A stretch of DNA of 64,000 nt, taken from assembly GCF_003151255.1 (NCBI RefSeq), contig NZ_CP029481.1, positions 3,696,501 to 3,760,500 on the forward strand, in the 5' to 3' direction. The notes under the pieces are model-generated. The model had not been told where the DNA came from and ran no database searches. It worked only from the letters and a program-made list of their open reading frames with translations. Source of the DNA: Microvirga sp. 17 mud 1-3. GTDB taxonomy: Bacteria; Pseudomonadota; Alphaproteobacteria; Rhizobiales; Beijerinckiaceae. The position numbers and the translations under genes were made by a program. Of the stretch, positions 54,556 through 62,619 are shown piece after piece (position 1 is the first letter of the stretch; the number at the start of each line of letters is the position of its first letter).

Positions 54556-54642
54556 ACAGAGGCGCGCTGTCCCGGAATGACCGCGAGTTCTTGCCTCCCC
54601 TCCGCCAATCTATGCTATCGCTCCGGCGAAAGGATCGCGCTG

Positions 54643-55647
54643 ATGACCGCTGGAACCGCTCCGTCTCTCACCCAGAACATCGTCCCCGTCGAGGCGGGAG
54701 CGCATGTCACGGCCCTCGGCTGGCTGAAGGGCACCGCGGCATTCGCCCTCGGTGACGGAGGCGTGCTGCTGGCGAAGGACGGTGAGACCCATCGTGTCGA
54801 GGCGCATCCGGATGCCGGCGTGCTTGTGGCCGTCAGCGACGGCGAGCGGCTGCTCTCGGGCGGCGACGACGGCCGCGTGGCTGTGACGGGCGCCGACGGC
54901 TCTACTCGGACTCTTGCGGAGACGAAAGGCGCCTGGATCGATTCGCTCGCCATCTCGTCCAGCGGCGCCTTCGCGTATGGCGCTGGGCGCCGGGTGACGG
55001 CGCGGGACGACAAGGGTCGCGAGAAGGTGCTGGAGGTTGCATCCACGGCCCGCGGCCTCGCCTTTGCGCCCAAGGGCTATCGGCTCGCCATCGCCCATTA
55101 CAATGGCGCCACCCTGTGGTTCCCCAATGTGGAGGCCAAGCCCGAGCAGCTCGAATGGAAGGGCTCGCATCTCGACGTGACCTGGTCTCCCGACGCGCGG
55201 TTCGTCGTCACGTCCATGCAGGAAAACGCCCTGCACGGCTGGCGTCTCCTGCCCGACAAGGGGCACATGCGCATGAGCGGCTATCCGTCGAAGACGCGCT
55301 CCCTGACTTGGTCCCATGACGGCAAGTGGCTCGCCACCTCGGGCGCCGAAGCGGCCATCATCTGGCCCTTCGAGTCCAAGGAAGGCCCCATGGGCAAGGC
55401 GCCGCGGGAATGCGGCGTGCGCCCGGCCAAGGTCAGCCGGGTGGCGTTTCATCCCAACGCCTATGTGCTCGCGGTCGGCTACGAGGATGGCTGCATCCTG
55501 CTGATCCGCCTCGCCGACGCCTCGGAACTGCTGGTGCGTCCCGCCGTGCAGGGCAGCGGCATCACGGCTATGGCTTGGGACAAGGCCGGCCGGCACCTCG
55601 CCTTCGGCTGCGAGGACGGGCAGGCTGGAATCCTGACCCTCCCCTGA
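54643..55647 (+). CDS. WD40-repeat protein of the zinc cluster
   Basis: Start 54643 has AAGGA nine bases upstream; the product is 334 residues. It is built of about seven WD40-like blades, for example GAHVTALGWLKGTAAFALGDGGVLLA, HLDVTWSPDARFVVTSMQENALHGWRL and TRSLTWSHDGKWLATSGAEAAIIWPF. The fold makes a beta-propeller for protein contacts. There is no signal peptide, so it is cytoplasmic. WD40 proteins of this kind sit beside COG0523 GTPases in many alphaproteobacteria, which suggests a joint role in metal delivery; the mechanism is not known to me. Confidence 0.88.
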   Translation: MTAGTAPSLTQNIVPVEAGAHVTALGWLKGTAAFALGDGGVLLAKDGETHRVEAHPDAGVLVAVSDGERLLSGGDDGRVAVTGADGSTRTLAETKGAWIDSLAISSSGAFAYGAGRRVTARDDKGREKVLEVASTARGLAFAPKGYRLAIAHYNGATLWFPNVEAKPEQLEWKGSHLDVTWSPDARFVVTSMQENALHGWRLLPDKGHMRMSGYPSKTRSLTWSHDGKWLATSGAEAAIIWPFESKEGPMGKAPRECGVRPAKVSRVAFHPNAYVLAVGYEDGCILLIRLADASELLVRPAVQGSGITAMAWDKAGRHLAFGCEDGQAGILTLP

Positions 55648-55652
55648 CGCCC

Positions 55653-55931
55653 TTGGCCCGGCTCGGCGCATTCCTCCGGCGTGCTCTCGGTCCGCCAAGG
55701 CCCGACCGGGAAGCGATTGCACGCGTGAAAGCCCTGGTCGCTGCGGCCCGTCCCTTCCCGCCCGATACTGCCTTCGCGGTGAACGAGATCGCCTGCACGG
55801 ACCCGGCCTGCCCGGGCATCGAGACCGTTATCCTGATCATAGAGCCGGGCGCGAAGACCCGCGCCTGCAAGATTCCCAAGCCCCTGGACGAGGTCATGGA
55901 ACAAGATATCGTCGAGGCGCTTGGTTCCTAG
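55653..55931 (+). CDS. small conserved protein of unknown function
   Basis: From a TTG at 55653 the product is 92 residues. It has a basic N-terminal helix (LGAFLRRALGPPRPDREAIARVKALVAAA) and a C-terminal domain with IACTDPACPGIETVILIIEPGAKTRACKIPKPLDEV. The two Cys of CTDPAC and a third in RACKI could bind metal, which would fit the zinc-related neighbours. It begins five bases after the WD40 stop, so it is in the same operon. The start codon is unusual and a non-ATG start cannot be confirmed by eye. Confidence 0.62.
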   Translation: MARLGAFLRRALGPPRPDREAIARVKALVAAARPFPPDTAFAVNEIACTDPACPGIETVILIIEPGAKTRACKIPKPLDEVMEQDIVEALGS

Positions 55932-55942
55932 GGAGGGGGCTC

Positions 55943-56458
55943 TTGTTCAGGATCGCGCGCATCGTGGCTTTCGGCTTCGGCCTCCTGGGCGGGGTCCTGG
56001 CCTCGCAGGTGCCTGAATTTTCCCAGCAATATCGTCAGCGCCTCGGCGGCTCCATCGACGAGCTGACCCGGCTCCTCCAGCGTTTCGATGCGGATGCCCG
56101 AAGCAACGGCGAGAGCCGGGAGGGCGCCATCCTGCGCCTACGCGGCAATGCGGACGACCTCGTGAGCCGCCAGGGCGTCGCCATGCAGGCCAATGCGGAG
56201 CGCCTCTCGCGCCTCGAAACCCATCGCCGGGAGATGATCTCGGCCGGCCCCTTCGGGCGGATGGCCCTCATGGCGCGGGACGGCGACACGGACGTGCTTG
56301 AGGCGACCTATCAGGATTTCGAGCCCGCCGTGCCGGTGACCGAGGAAGGGATCGTCGCGGGCGGTCTCGGCTTCGTGACGGCCTGGGGCTGCCTGCTTGT
56401 CCTGGCCGGATTCATCCGCAGCCTGAGGCGGCCCCGGGCCCGCCCTGCGCGCGCCTGA
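55943..56458 (+). CDS. DUF2937 family membrane protein
   Basis: A TTG start at 55943 is favoured by the strong AGGGAGGGGG just upstream; the product is 171 residues. An N-terminal hydrophobic anchor (IARIVAFGFGLLGGVLASQ) precedes VPEFSQQYRQRLGGSIDEL, a long coiled-coil periplasmic segment to about residue 130, and a second membrane helix (VAGGLGFVTAWGCLLVLAGFI) with a basic C-terminal tail. DUF2937 has no assigned function. It is 11 bp after the preceding small gene and likely closes the operon. Confidence 0.8.
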   Translation: MFRIARIVAFGFGLLGGVLASQVPEFSQQYRQRLGGSIDELTRLLQRFDADARSNGESREGAILRLRGNADDLVSRQGVAMQANAERLSRLETHRREMISAGPFGRMALMARDGDTDVLEATYQDFEPAVPVTEEGIVAGGLGFVTAWGCLLVLAGFIRSLRRPRARPARA

Positions 56459-56797
56459 TCAGGCGGCGGTCTCGGGCTTTCCGGCGAGCACCACGTAGAA
56501 GCCGAGACCGTCCTGCGCCGGAAGGGTCTGCAGGCGGTCGATCCAGCCGCGTTTCTTGGCATCGAGCAGCGCCTTGCCGACAGGCTGGAACAGGGTCTCG
56601 CCGCCGCCCTCGGGCGGCGGAGCGAGGCGGATCGCGACGGCCCGGCTCTGGGCGAATCTGCTGCGCTCCAGCAGATCCTGGATGGAGCGCAGGGCCTTTT
56701 CGCGGGAGGCACTCCTCAGGTCGAGCACGGCCTGGGCATCCACGATCCCCAGCGAGCCACGAAGCTTGTCGGCATAGAAAGGCTCGAAATGGGGCAT
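56459..56797 (-). CDS. small protein with a possible Smr-like fold
   Basis: The product is 112 residues. The pattern AVLDLRSASREKALRSIQDLLERSRFAQSRAVAIRLAPPP..VGKALLDAKKRGWID resembles the LDLRG..EAL..L..FL..A..V.I arrangement of Smr domains, but the HGKG loop is missing, so a nuclease role is doubtful. It is acidic-basic mixed and has no signal peptide. It lies 57 bp after homospermidine synthase on the same strand and could be cotranscribed with it. The assignment is tentative. Confidence 0.6.
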   Translation of the reverse strand: MPHFEPFYADKLRGSLGIVDAQAVLDLRSASREKALRSIQDLLERSRFAQSRAVAIRLAPPPEGGGETLFQPVGKALLDAKKRGWIDRLQTLPAQDGLGFYVVLAGKPETAA

Positions 56798-56854
56798 CGC
56801 TCGGTCTCCGCCCTCACCCCCGGCCGTCGCGACCGGGGGTGAGGGCCTGTCTTC

Positions 56855-58285
56855 TTATCGTACCAGAACGTTCCGGAACTGCCACGGATCCGACGTGTCG
56901 ATATCCTCAGGGAAGAAGCCGGGACGGTCCGCGAGGGGCGTCCAATCCGTGTAGACGCCCACGACCGGGCCGAGATAGGGCATCTGCACCTCGAGGCAGC
57001 GGCGGAAGTCGATGTCGTCCGCCTCCACGATGCCGGCCTCCGGATTCTCCAGAGCCCAGACCATGCCGGCGAGCACCGCGGAGGTCACCTGAAGGCCGGT
57101 GGCGTTCTGATAGGGCGCGATGAGCCGCGTCTCGTCGATGGAGAGCTGCGAGCCGTACCAATAGGCGTTCTTGGCGTGCCCGTAGAGCAGGACGCCCAGC
57201 TCGTCGATGCCGTCGACGATCTCACTCTCGGTAAGAATGTGGAACTTGTCCTGCGCCTTGCCGGCCTGGCCGAACATCTCGTGGAGCGACAGCACCGCCT
57301 CGTTGCACGGATGATAGGCATAGTGGCAAGTCGGCCGGTAGACGACCTTGTCCCCCTCGCGCACGGTGAAGAAATCCGCGATCGAGATCGACTCGTTGTG
57401 CGTCACCAGGAAGCCGTATTGCGGGCCCGGGGTCGGGCACCAGGAGCGCACCCGCGTATTGGCGCCGGGCTGGAGCAGGTAGATCGCCGACTGGCAGCCC
57501 GTCTCGTGGGTGTGGGCATTCTCGGGCATCCAGGTCTCGTGGGTGCCCCAGCCGAGTTCGGACGGCTGCAGGCCTTCCGACACGAAGCCTTCCACCGACC
57601 AGGTGTTCACGAAGACGCCCATAGGCTTCTCGGAGGTGGCGCGCTGGGTGTCGCGCTCGGCGATGTGGATGCCCTTCACGCCGACGCGCTGCATGAGCCG
57701 GGCCCATTCCTCGCGGGATTTCGGCTCCTCATGCTCGATGTTCATGTCCTTGGCGAGGTTCAGAAGCGCCTGCTTCACGAACCAGGACACCATGCCCGGA
57801 TTGGCGCCACAGCAGGACACGGCCGTCGTGCCGCCGGGGCTCTTGCGGCGCGCGTCGAGGATCCGCTCGCGCAGGGCATAGTTGGTGCGCGCGGCCGGTC
57901 CGGCATCCTTGTCGAAATAGAAGCCAGCCCAGGGCTCGGCCACCGTATCGATATAGAGCGCGCCGACCTCGCGGCAGAGCTCCAGGATGTCCCGCGAGGA
58001 AGTGTCGACCGAGAGGTTCACGCAGAAGCCCTGCCCGCCGCCTTCCGTCAGAAGGGGCTGCAGGAGGTGGCGATAGTTCTCGGGCGACAGGCCCTGGTGG
58101 ACGAACCGGATCCCGCGCTCGTCCAGGATCTTGCGGTCGGCATCGTTCGGATCGATGACCACGAAGCGGCTCCGGTCGAACTCGAAGTGGCGCTCGATCA
58201 GGGGCAGCATGCCTTTGCCGATCGAGCCGAAGCCGATCATCACGATCGGGCCGGTGATGCGGCCATGGACGGGCCAGTTGGTCAT
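56855..58285 (-). CDS. hss: homospermidine synthase
   Basis: The product is 476 residues, full length. It uses NAD+ to join two putrescines (or putrescine and spermidine) into sym-homospermidine with release of ammonia. Seen: NAD-binding VMIGFGSIGKGMLPLIERHF, NLSVDTSSRDILELCREVGALYIDTVAEPW, CCGANPGMVSWFVKQALL, NTWSVEGFVSEGLQPSELGWGTHE, and ATGLQVTSAVLAGMVWALENPEAGIVEADDID. It is cytoplasmic. The decarboxylase gene that would supply putrescine lies about 0.9 kb upstream on the same strand, with a GNAT gene between them. Confidence 0.96.
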   Translation of the reverse strand: MTNWPVHGRITGPIVMIGFGSIGKGMLPLIERHFEFDRSRFVVIDPNDADRKILDERGIRFVHQGLSPENYRHLLQPLLTEGGGQGFCVNLSVDTSSRDILELCREVGALYIDTVAEPWAGFYFDKDAGPAARTNYALRERILDARRKSPGGTTAVSCCGANPGMVSWFVKQALLNLAKDMNIEHEEPKSREEWARLMQRVGVKGIHIAERDTQRATSEKPMGVFVNTWSVEGFVSEGLQPSELGWGTHETWMPENAHTHETGCQSAIYLLQPGANTRVRSWCPTPGPQYGFLVTHNESISIADFFTVREGDKVVYRPTCHYAYHPCNEAVLSLHEMFGQAGKAQDKFHILTESEIVDGIDELGVLLYGHAKNAYWYGSQLSIDETRLIAPYQNATGLQVTSAVLAGMVWALENPEAGIVEADDIDFRRCLEVQMPYLGPVVGVYTDWTPLADRPGFFPEDIDTSDPWQFRNVLVR

Positions 58286-58394
58286 CGATGTTACTCCTTC
58301 GCCGGAATGCCGACGGGTTGGGGGTTGATCGGTGGCAAACGAAAGCGCGCCGCACCATTCCTTCCGGTGCGGCGCGCGTCAACTCCTGAGGGAT

Positions 58395-58967
58395 TTATGC
58401 GGCGCGGTTGAAGCCCGGCAGAGTGCCCTGGGCGGCCGCGGCGGCGAGCGCCGCGAGATCCGGCTTCTCCTCCAGGCGGCCCGTGGCCGAGACGAGGCCC
58501 TGGGCGCCCTCGAGGGCTCCCGCCTGCAGCTCCAGCGCCAGGAAGCGGCCGCGCTCGTAAGGCCCGGGCAGCCAGAGGGAGCCGGTCTTGTCGGTCGAGA
58601 AGCCGAAGCGCGCGTAATAGGGCGCATCGCCCACCAGCAGGACGGCTTTGTGGTCGCGGCGGGAGGAGCGGGTCAGAGCCTCGTTCATGAGCTTCGCTCC
58701 AAGGCCGAGGCCCTGCAGAGCCGGGTCAATGGCGATCGGGCCGAGCATCAGCGCCGGCCGGTTCGGACCGGCCGAGACATGCCACAGGCGCACGGTGCCG
58801 ACGATTCGCTCCTCCTGCTCGATGACAAGGGCAAGGCCCTCGGCCGGCAGGCGGCCCTCGCGCAGACGCTCGCAGGTCTTCTGGAAACGCTCGGGACCGA
58901 AGCAGGTATCGAGCAGCGCTTCGCGCGCCTCGACGTCGCGGTGGATTTCCTCGCGGATCGTGATCAT
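58395..58967 (-). CDS. GNAT-family N-acetyltransferase
   Basis: From the ATG at 58967, with GGGAGG eight bases upstream, the product is 190 residues. The GNAT core shows LVIEQEERIVGTVRLWHVSAG, LGPIAIDPALQGLGLGAKLMNEAL as the acetyl-CoA loop, and VLLVGDAPYYARFGFSTDK. This matches the YhbS-type subgroup. Its substrate is unknown. Position between the two polyamine genes on the same strand makes polyamine acetylation an attractive but untested idea. Confidence 0.9.
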   Translation of the reverse strand: MITIREEIHRDVEAREALLDTCFGPERFQKTCERLREGRLPAEGLALVIEQEERIVGTVRLWHVSAGPNRPALMLGPIAIDPALQGLGLGAKLMNEALTRSSRRDHKAVLLVGDAPYYARFGFSTDKTGSLWLPGPYERGRFLALELQAGALEGAQGLVSATGRLEEKPDLAALAAAAAQGTLPGFNRAA

Positions 58968-59153
58968 GGCCGTGGCCTCCCGGGATGGGGGTGAGCGACA
59001 GCCCTCGCACCTGCCGACAGCATCGGACGCAGACGCGGATGCCGGTTTTGCGGTCATCCGATGCGCCCGACGACGCCTATAGGCAGGCCGTCCGGGACAA
59101 CTCTTTTCAGGGGTTGGTGCCTGCCTCGCGGTTCGAGGCAGGCGGGACGTGAG

Positions 59154-60308
59154 TTAGATCACGTAGGACTTGAGCGGCGGGAAGCCGTTGAACGCGACCG
59201 CCGAATAGGTGGTCGTGTAGGCGCCCGTGCCCTCGATCAGCACCTTGTCGCCGATCTCCAGCGAGACGGGGAGCGGGTAAGGCTCCTTCTCGTAGAGAAC
59301 GTCCGCGGAGTCACAGGTCGGGCCTGCGAGCACGCACGGCACCTTGCGGTCGTGGTCACGCTCGCTGCGGATCGGGTAGCGGATCGACTCGTCCATCGTC
59401 TCGGCGAGACCGCCGAACTTACCGATGTCGAGATAGACCCAGCGCACCTCCTCCTCATCCTGGCTCTTCTTCGAGATGAGGACGACCTCGGCCTCGATGA
59501 TGCCTGCATTGCCGACCATGCCGCGGCCCGGCTCGATGATCGTTTCGGGCAGGCGGTTGCCGAAGTGCTTCGAGAGCGCCCGGAAGATCGACTCGCCGTA
59601 GGCTTCCACCTGCGGGATCGACTTCAGGTACTTCGTCGGGAAACCGCCGCCCAGGTTGACCATCGACAGGTGGATACCGCGCGCCGCGCATTCCCGGAAG
59701 ATCCCGGACGCGGAGGCGAGCGCCTGGTCCCAGGCTTCCGTGTTGCGCTGCTGCGAGCCCACATGGAACGAGACGCCGTAGGCCTCGAGACCATGACGAT
59801 AGGCATGCTCCAGCACGTCCACGGCCATCTCGGGAACGCAGCCGAACTTGCGCGACAGGGGCCATTCGGCGCCCGCGCCGTCGCAGAGGATGCGGCAGAA
59901 CACCTGCACGTCGGACGACGGCACGCCGACCAGAGCGGCCGCACGCACGATCTTCTCCACCTCGGCCTCGCAATCGACCGCGAAGAGGCGCACGCCGAGC
60001 TCGAGAGCCCGCGCGATGTCGCGCTCCTTCTTGATCGTGTTGCCGAAGGAGATCCGCTCGGGCGTCGCGCCAGCCTCGAGGGCGAGCTGGATTTCGACCA
60101 CCGAAGCCGTGTCGAAGCACGAACCGAGCTGGGCGAGAGCCTTCAGCACCTCAGGCGCAGGATTGGCCTTCACGGCGTAGAACACGCGCGTGTCGGGGAG
60201 CGCACGGGCAAATTTCGAGTAGTTGTCGCGGACCACGTCGAGATCGACGACCACGCACGGGCCATCCTCACGTCGGTTGCGCAGGAATTCACGAATGCGC
60301 TCAGTCAT
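59154..60308 (-). CDS. group III PLP-dependent ornithine/lysine decarboxylase
   Basis: The product is 384 residues of the alanine-racemase-fold decarboxylases. Active-site Lys in FYAVKANPAPEVLKALAQLG, His in GVSFHVGSQQ, GGGFPTKY, EPGRGMVGNAG for phosphate binding, and the catalytic Cys in LAGPTCDSADVLYE. Eukaryotic-type bacterial members of this size decarboxylate ornithine to putrescine, some also lysine to cadaverine; this branch is often bifunctional. It forms a dimer with shared active sites. It supplies the substrate of homospermidine synthase. A long structured leader precedes it. Confidence 0.94.
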   Translation of the reverse strand: MTERIREFLRNRREDGPCVVVDLDVVRDNYSKFARALPDTRVFYAVKANPAPEVLKALAQLGSCFDTASVVEIQLALEAGATPERISFGNTIKKERDIARALELGVRLFAVDCEAEVEKIVRAAALVGVPSSDVQVFCRILCDGAGAEWPLSRKFGCVPEMAVDVLEHAYRHGLEAYGVSFHVGSQQRNTEAWDQALASASGIFRECAARGIHLSMVNLGGGFPTKYLKSIPQVEAYGESIFRALSKHFGNRLPETIIEPGRGMVGNAGIIEAEVVLISKKSQDEEEVRWVYLDIGKFGGLAETMDESIRYPIRSERDHDRKVPCVLAGPTCDSADVLYEKEPYPLPVSLEIGDKVLIEGTGAYTTTYSAVAFNGFPPLKSYVI

Positions 60309-60720
60309 GGCGCTCTCCCCACCAAAGGTTCAATGGAGGTCTTCAAGCCTCCGGATTGAAGTTCAGACGTCGTGGGCTCCTCGCATGGCGAGGTCCTGCG
60401 CGTCCGGCGTCAGCGAGGGAAGGTCACATCCCGCGTCGTGCGATGGAGACACGATGAGCGGCGATGGGCTCTTCACCCGACGATGCTGCCTTGGATTGGA
60501 TGGGGAATTCCCGTCCGCACGCCTGGCAATGATAAACAAGCCTCTTCGGTGCCGACCTTTGGAGGGCCGGCGAGACCAAAAAAGCCCGTTCGTCGTTGCT
60601 TTAAGTCACGTCCCCCGTTGAGAACGAGGTACGCCGGTTTCGCCTCCGGCTGCCGGTTAGGGGTTTCGAGAGCTAGGTCGCTCTCGGGCGGCTGTCCGGC
60701 CTCTTGTCCGGATGCCCACC
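60309..60720 (-). promoter_or_regulatory. long structured leader of the decarboxylase gene, candidate speF motif
   Basis: Several hundred bases before the start contain no gene but clear RNA structure. On the minus strand a hairpin GTACCTCGTT/AACGGGGGAC (60610-60632) is followed by AAAGC...GCTTTTTT (60578-60603), a possible premature terminator, then a GCCGGCC/GGTCGGC hairpin. Alphaproteobacterial decarboxylase genes of this type carry the speF RNA motif upstream. I cannot confirm the consensus by eye. Confidence 0.45.
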
Positions 60721-60952
60721 AACCGGCACGCGACCACAGGCACGTGCGAAATTGGGCAAGCAGTGAAATAGGCTCATCGGACCCGGATCACAAGACCTTT
60801 TTAGCCCTCTCGGAGGATTTTTTTGACCCTCTGCGATACCCTTCAGACCCCTGCGACCGTTCAGCTTTTATTAAGCGGAACAGGTGGACGGAGAGAGGTC
60901 CGGCCCCATCTCCGGTTTTCCCTTCTCCAGACCGAGCAAGACAGTCCCCTCC

Positions 60953-62506
60953 ATGACGAATCTCACGCGCCGAATCATTCTCCAGAGCCTCCTCGCCAGC
61001 GTCGCCCTTCCGGCCCTGGCGCAGCAGGGCGGGGTCCCGGCGCCTACCCCGTTCCGCTTCGAGGACGTGGTCCGCCGTGCCCGGGAACTGGCGGCCGCGC
61101 CCTACGAGCCTATGGCGCAGCAGCTGCCCGAGCCTCTGAACCGGCTGAGCTTCGACGATTACCGGGACATCCGATTCCGCCCCGAGAAGGCGCTCCTGGC
61201 GTCCAGCGGCGGCCCCTTCCGCCTGCAGCTGTTCCATCTCGGCTTCCTCTACCAGCGCCCCGTGACGGTGAACATTCTGCGGGACGGGGTGCCGACGCCG
61301 ATCCCCTACCAGAAGGAGCTGTTCGACTACGGGCACAACAAGATCGACAAGCCCCTGCCGGTCAATCTGGGCTTTGCGGGCTTCCGCCTGCACTATCCGC
61401 TCAACAGCCCCAAGGTCTTCGACGAGGTCATCGCCTTCCTGGGCGCCAGCTATTTCCGCTTCCTGGGGGCGGACCAGAAGTATGGCGCCTCGGCCAGGGG
61501 CCTGGCCATCAACGTGGAAGGCGGCGAGGCGGAGGAATTCCCGCATTTCCGGGAGTTCTGGATCGACATGCCGAAGCCTGACAGCGACCAGGCGACGATC
61601 TATGCCCTTCTCGACAGCCCCTCCGTGGCCGGCGCCTACCGGTTCGTCCTCTACCCGTCGAAGGAAACGACCCTCGACGTGACCGCGACCCTGTTTCCTC
61701 GCCGGACCCTTACCAATGTGGGCCTCGCCCCCCTCACGTCCATGTTCTTCGAGGGCGAGAGCGAGCGTAAGCGCACGGACGACTTCCGGCCCGAACTGCA
61801 CGATTCGGACGGCCTGCTCATGCAGTCCGGCGCCGGCGAGTGGATCTGGCGGCCGCTCCGCAATCCGACCAGCAAGACCATTTCGTCCTTCAGCGACAAG
61901 AATCCGCGAGGGTTCGGCCTGATGCAGCGCGACCGGGTGTTCGAGAACTACCAGGATCTCGAGACCTATTATCACAAGCGGCCGAGCTACTGGGTCGAGC
62001 CGGTGGGCGAATGGGGCGAGGGCCGGGTGGAGCTCGTCGAGATCCCGACCCCCGACGAGACCCACGACAACATCGTCGCCTACTGGGAGCCGAGCCGCCC
62101 CCTCGAAGCCGGGCAGGAGGTGACGGTGAACTACCGGCTGCGGGCGCTCACCAACTCGAACGGCATGCATCCAGGCGGTAAGGCCATCAACACATTCCAG
62201 TCGCCGGCCCGCAACAGCGGTTCCAACAGCCCGAGCGACCCGACCCACCGCCGCTTCCTCATCGATTTCGCCGGCGGCGACCTAGACTATTACCTGGCCG
62301 ATCCTGCGCAGGTGCAGCTCATCCCTACCACGTCCGCCGGAACCATCACCCACACCTTCGTGGTGCCGAACGAGCACACGAAGGGTTTCCGCGTCGCCAT
62401 CGACGTCAAGCTGGAACCGGGCCAGTCCACGGACCTGCGAGCTTTCCTACGGGCAGGCGGCAAGACGCTCACGGAAACCTGGACCTATCCCTGGTCCGTG
62501 GAGTGA
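60953..62506 (+). CDS. mdoG: periplasmic glucan biosynthesis protein, MdoG/MdoD family (copy 2)
   Basis: From the ATG at 60953 the product is 517 residues. The signal NLTRRIILQSLLASVALPALAQ has the twin Arg of Tat export. The family domain is complete: FDDYRDIRFRPEKALL, LFHLGFLYQRPVTVNILRDG, LPVNLGFAGFRLHYPLNSPKV, AFLGASYFRFLGADQKYGASARGLAIN, PLTSMFFEGE, ELHDSDGLLMQSGAGEWIWRPL and NPRGFGLMQRDRVFENYQDLE. It clearly shares ancestry with copy 1, with many substitutions, so it is an old paralogue. One may act like OpgG and the other like OpgD. Confidence 0.93.
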   Translation: MTNLTRRIILQSLLASVALPALAQQGGVPAPTPFRFEDVVRRARELAAAPYEPMAQQLPEPLNRLSFDDYRDIRFRPEKALLASSGGPFRLQLFHLGFLYQRPVTVNILRDGVPTPIPYQKELFDYGHNKIDKPLPVNLGFAGFRLHYPLNSPKVFDEVIAFLGASYFRFLGADQKYGASARGLAINVEGGEAEEFPHFREFWIDMPKPDSDQATIYALLDSPSVAGAYRFVLYPSKETTLDVTATLFPRRTLTNVGLAPLTSMFFEGESERKRTDDFRPELHDSDGLLMQSGAGEWIWRPLRNPTSKTISSFSDKNPRGFGLMQRDRVFENYQDLETYYHKRPSYWVEPVGEWGEGRVELVEIPTPDETHDNIVAYWEPSRPLEAGQEVTVNYRLRALTNSNGMHPGGKAINTFQSPARNSGSNSPSDPTHRRFLIDFAGGDLDYYLADPAQVQLIPTTSAGTITHTFVVPNEHTKGFRVAIDVKLEPGQSTDLRAFLRAGGKTLTETWTYPWSVE

Positions 62507-62619
62507 GGACCGTCTCCCGGTCTTGCCAAGCTTGCCGGCTCCCTGCACAGAAGGCGCCGCGGGCGCATTCGTCGTCTTTTGCAGGGAATGTGCTGTCGTT
62601 AGGCTGACCGGTGGATGGA

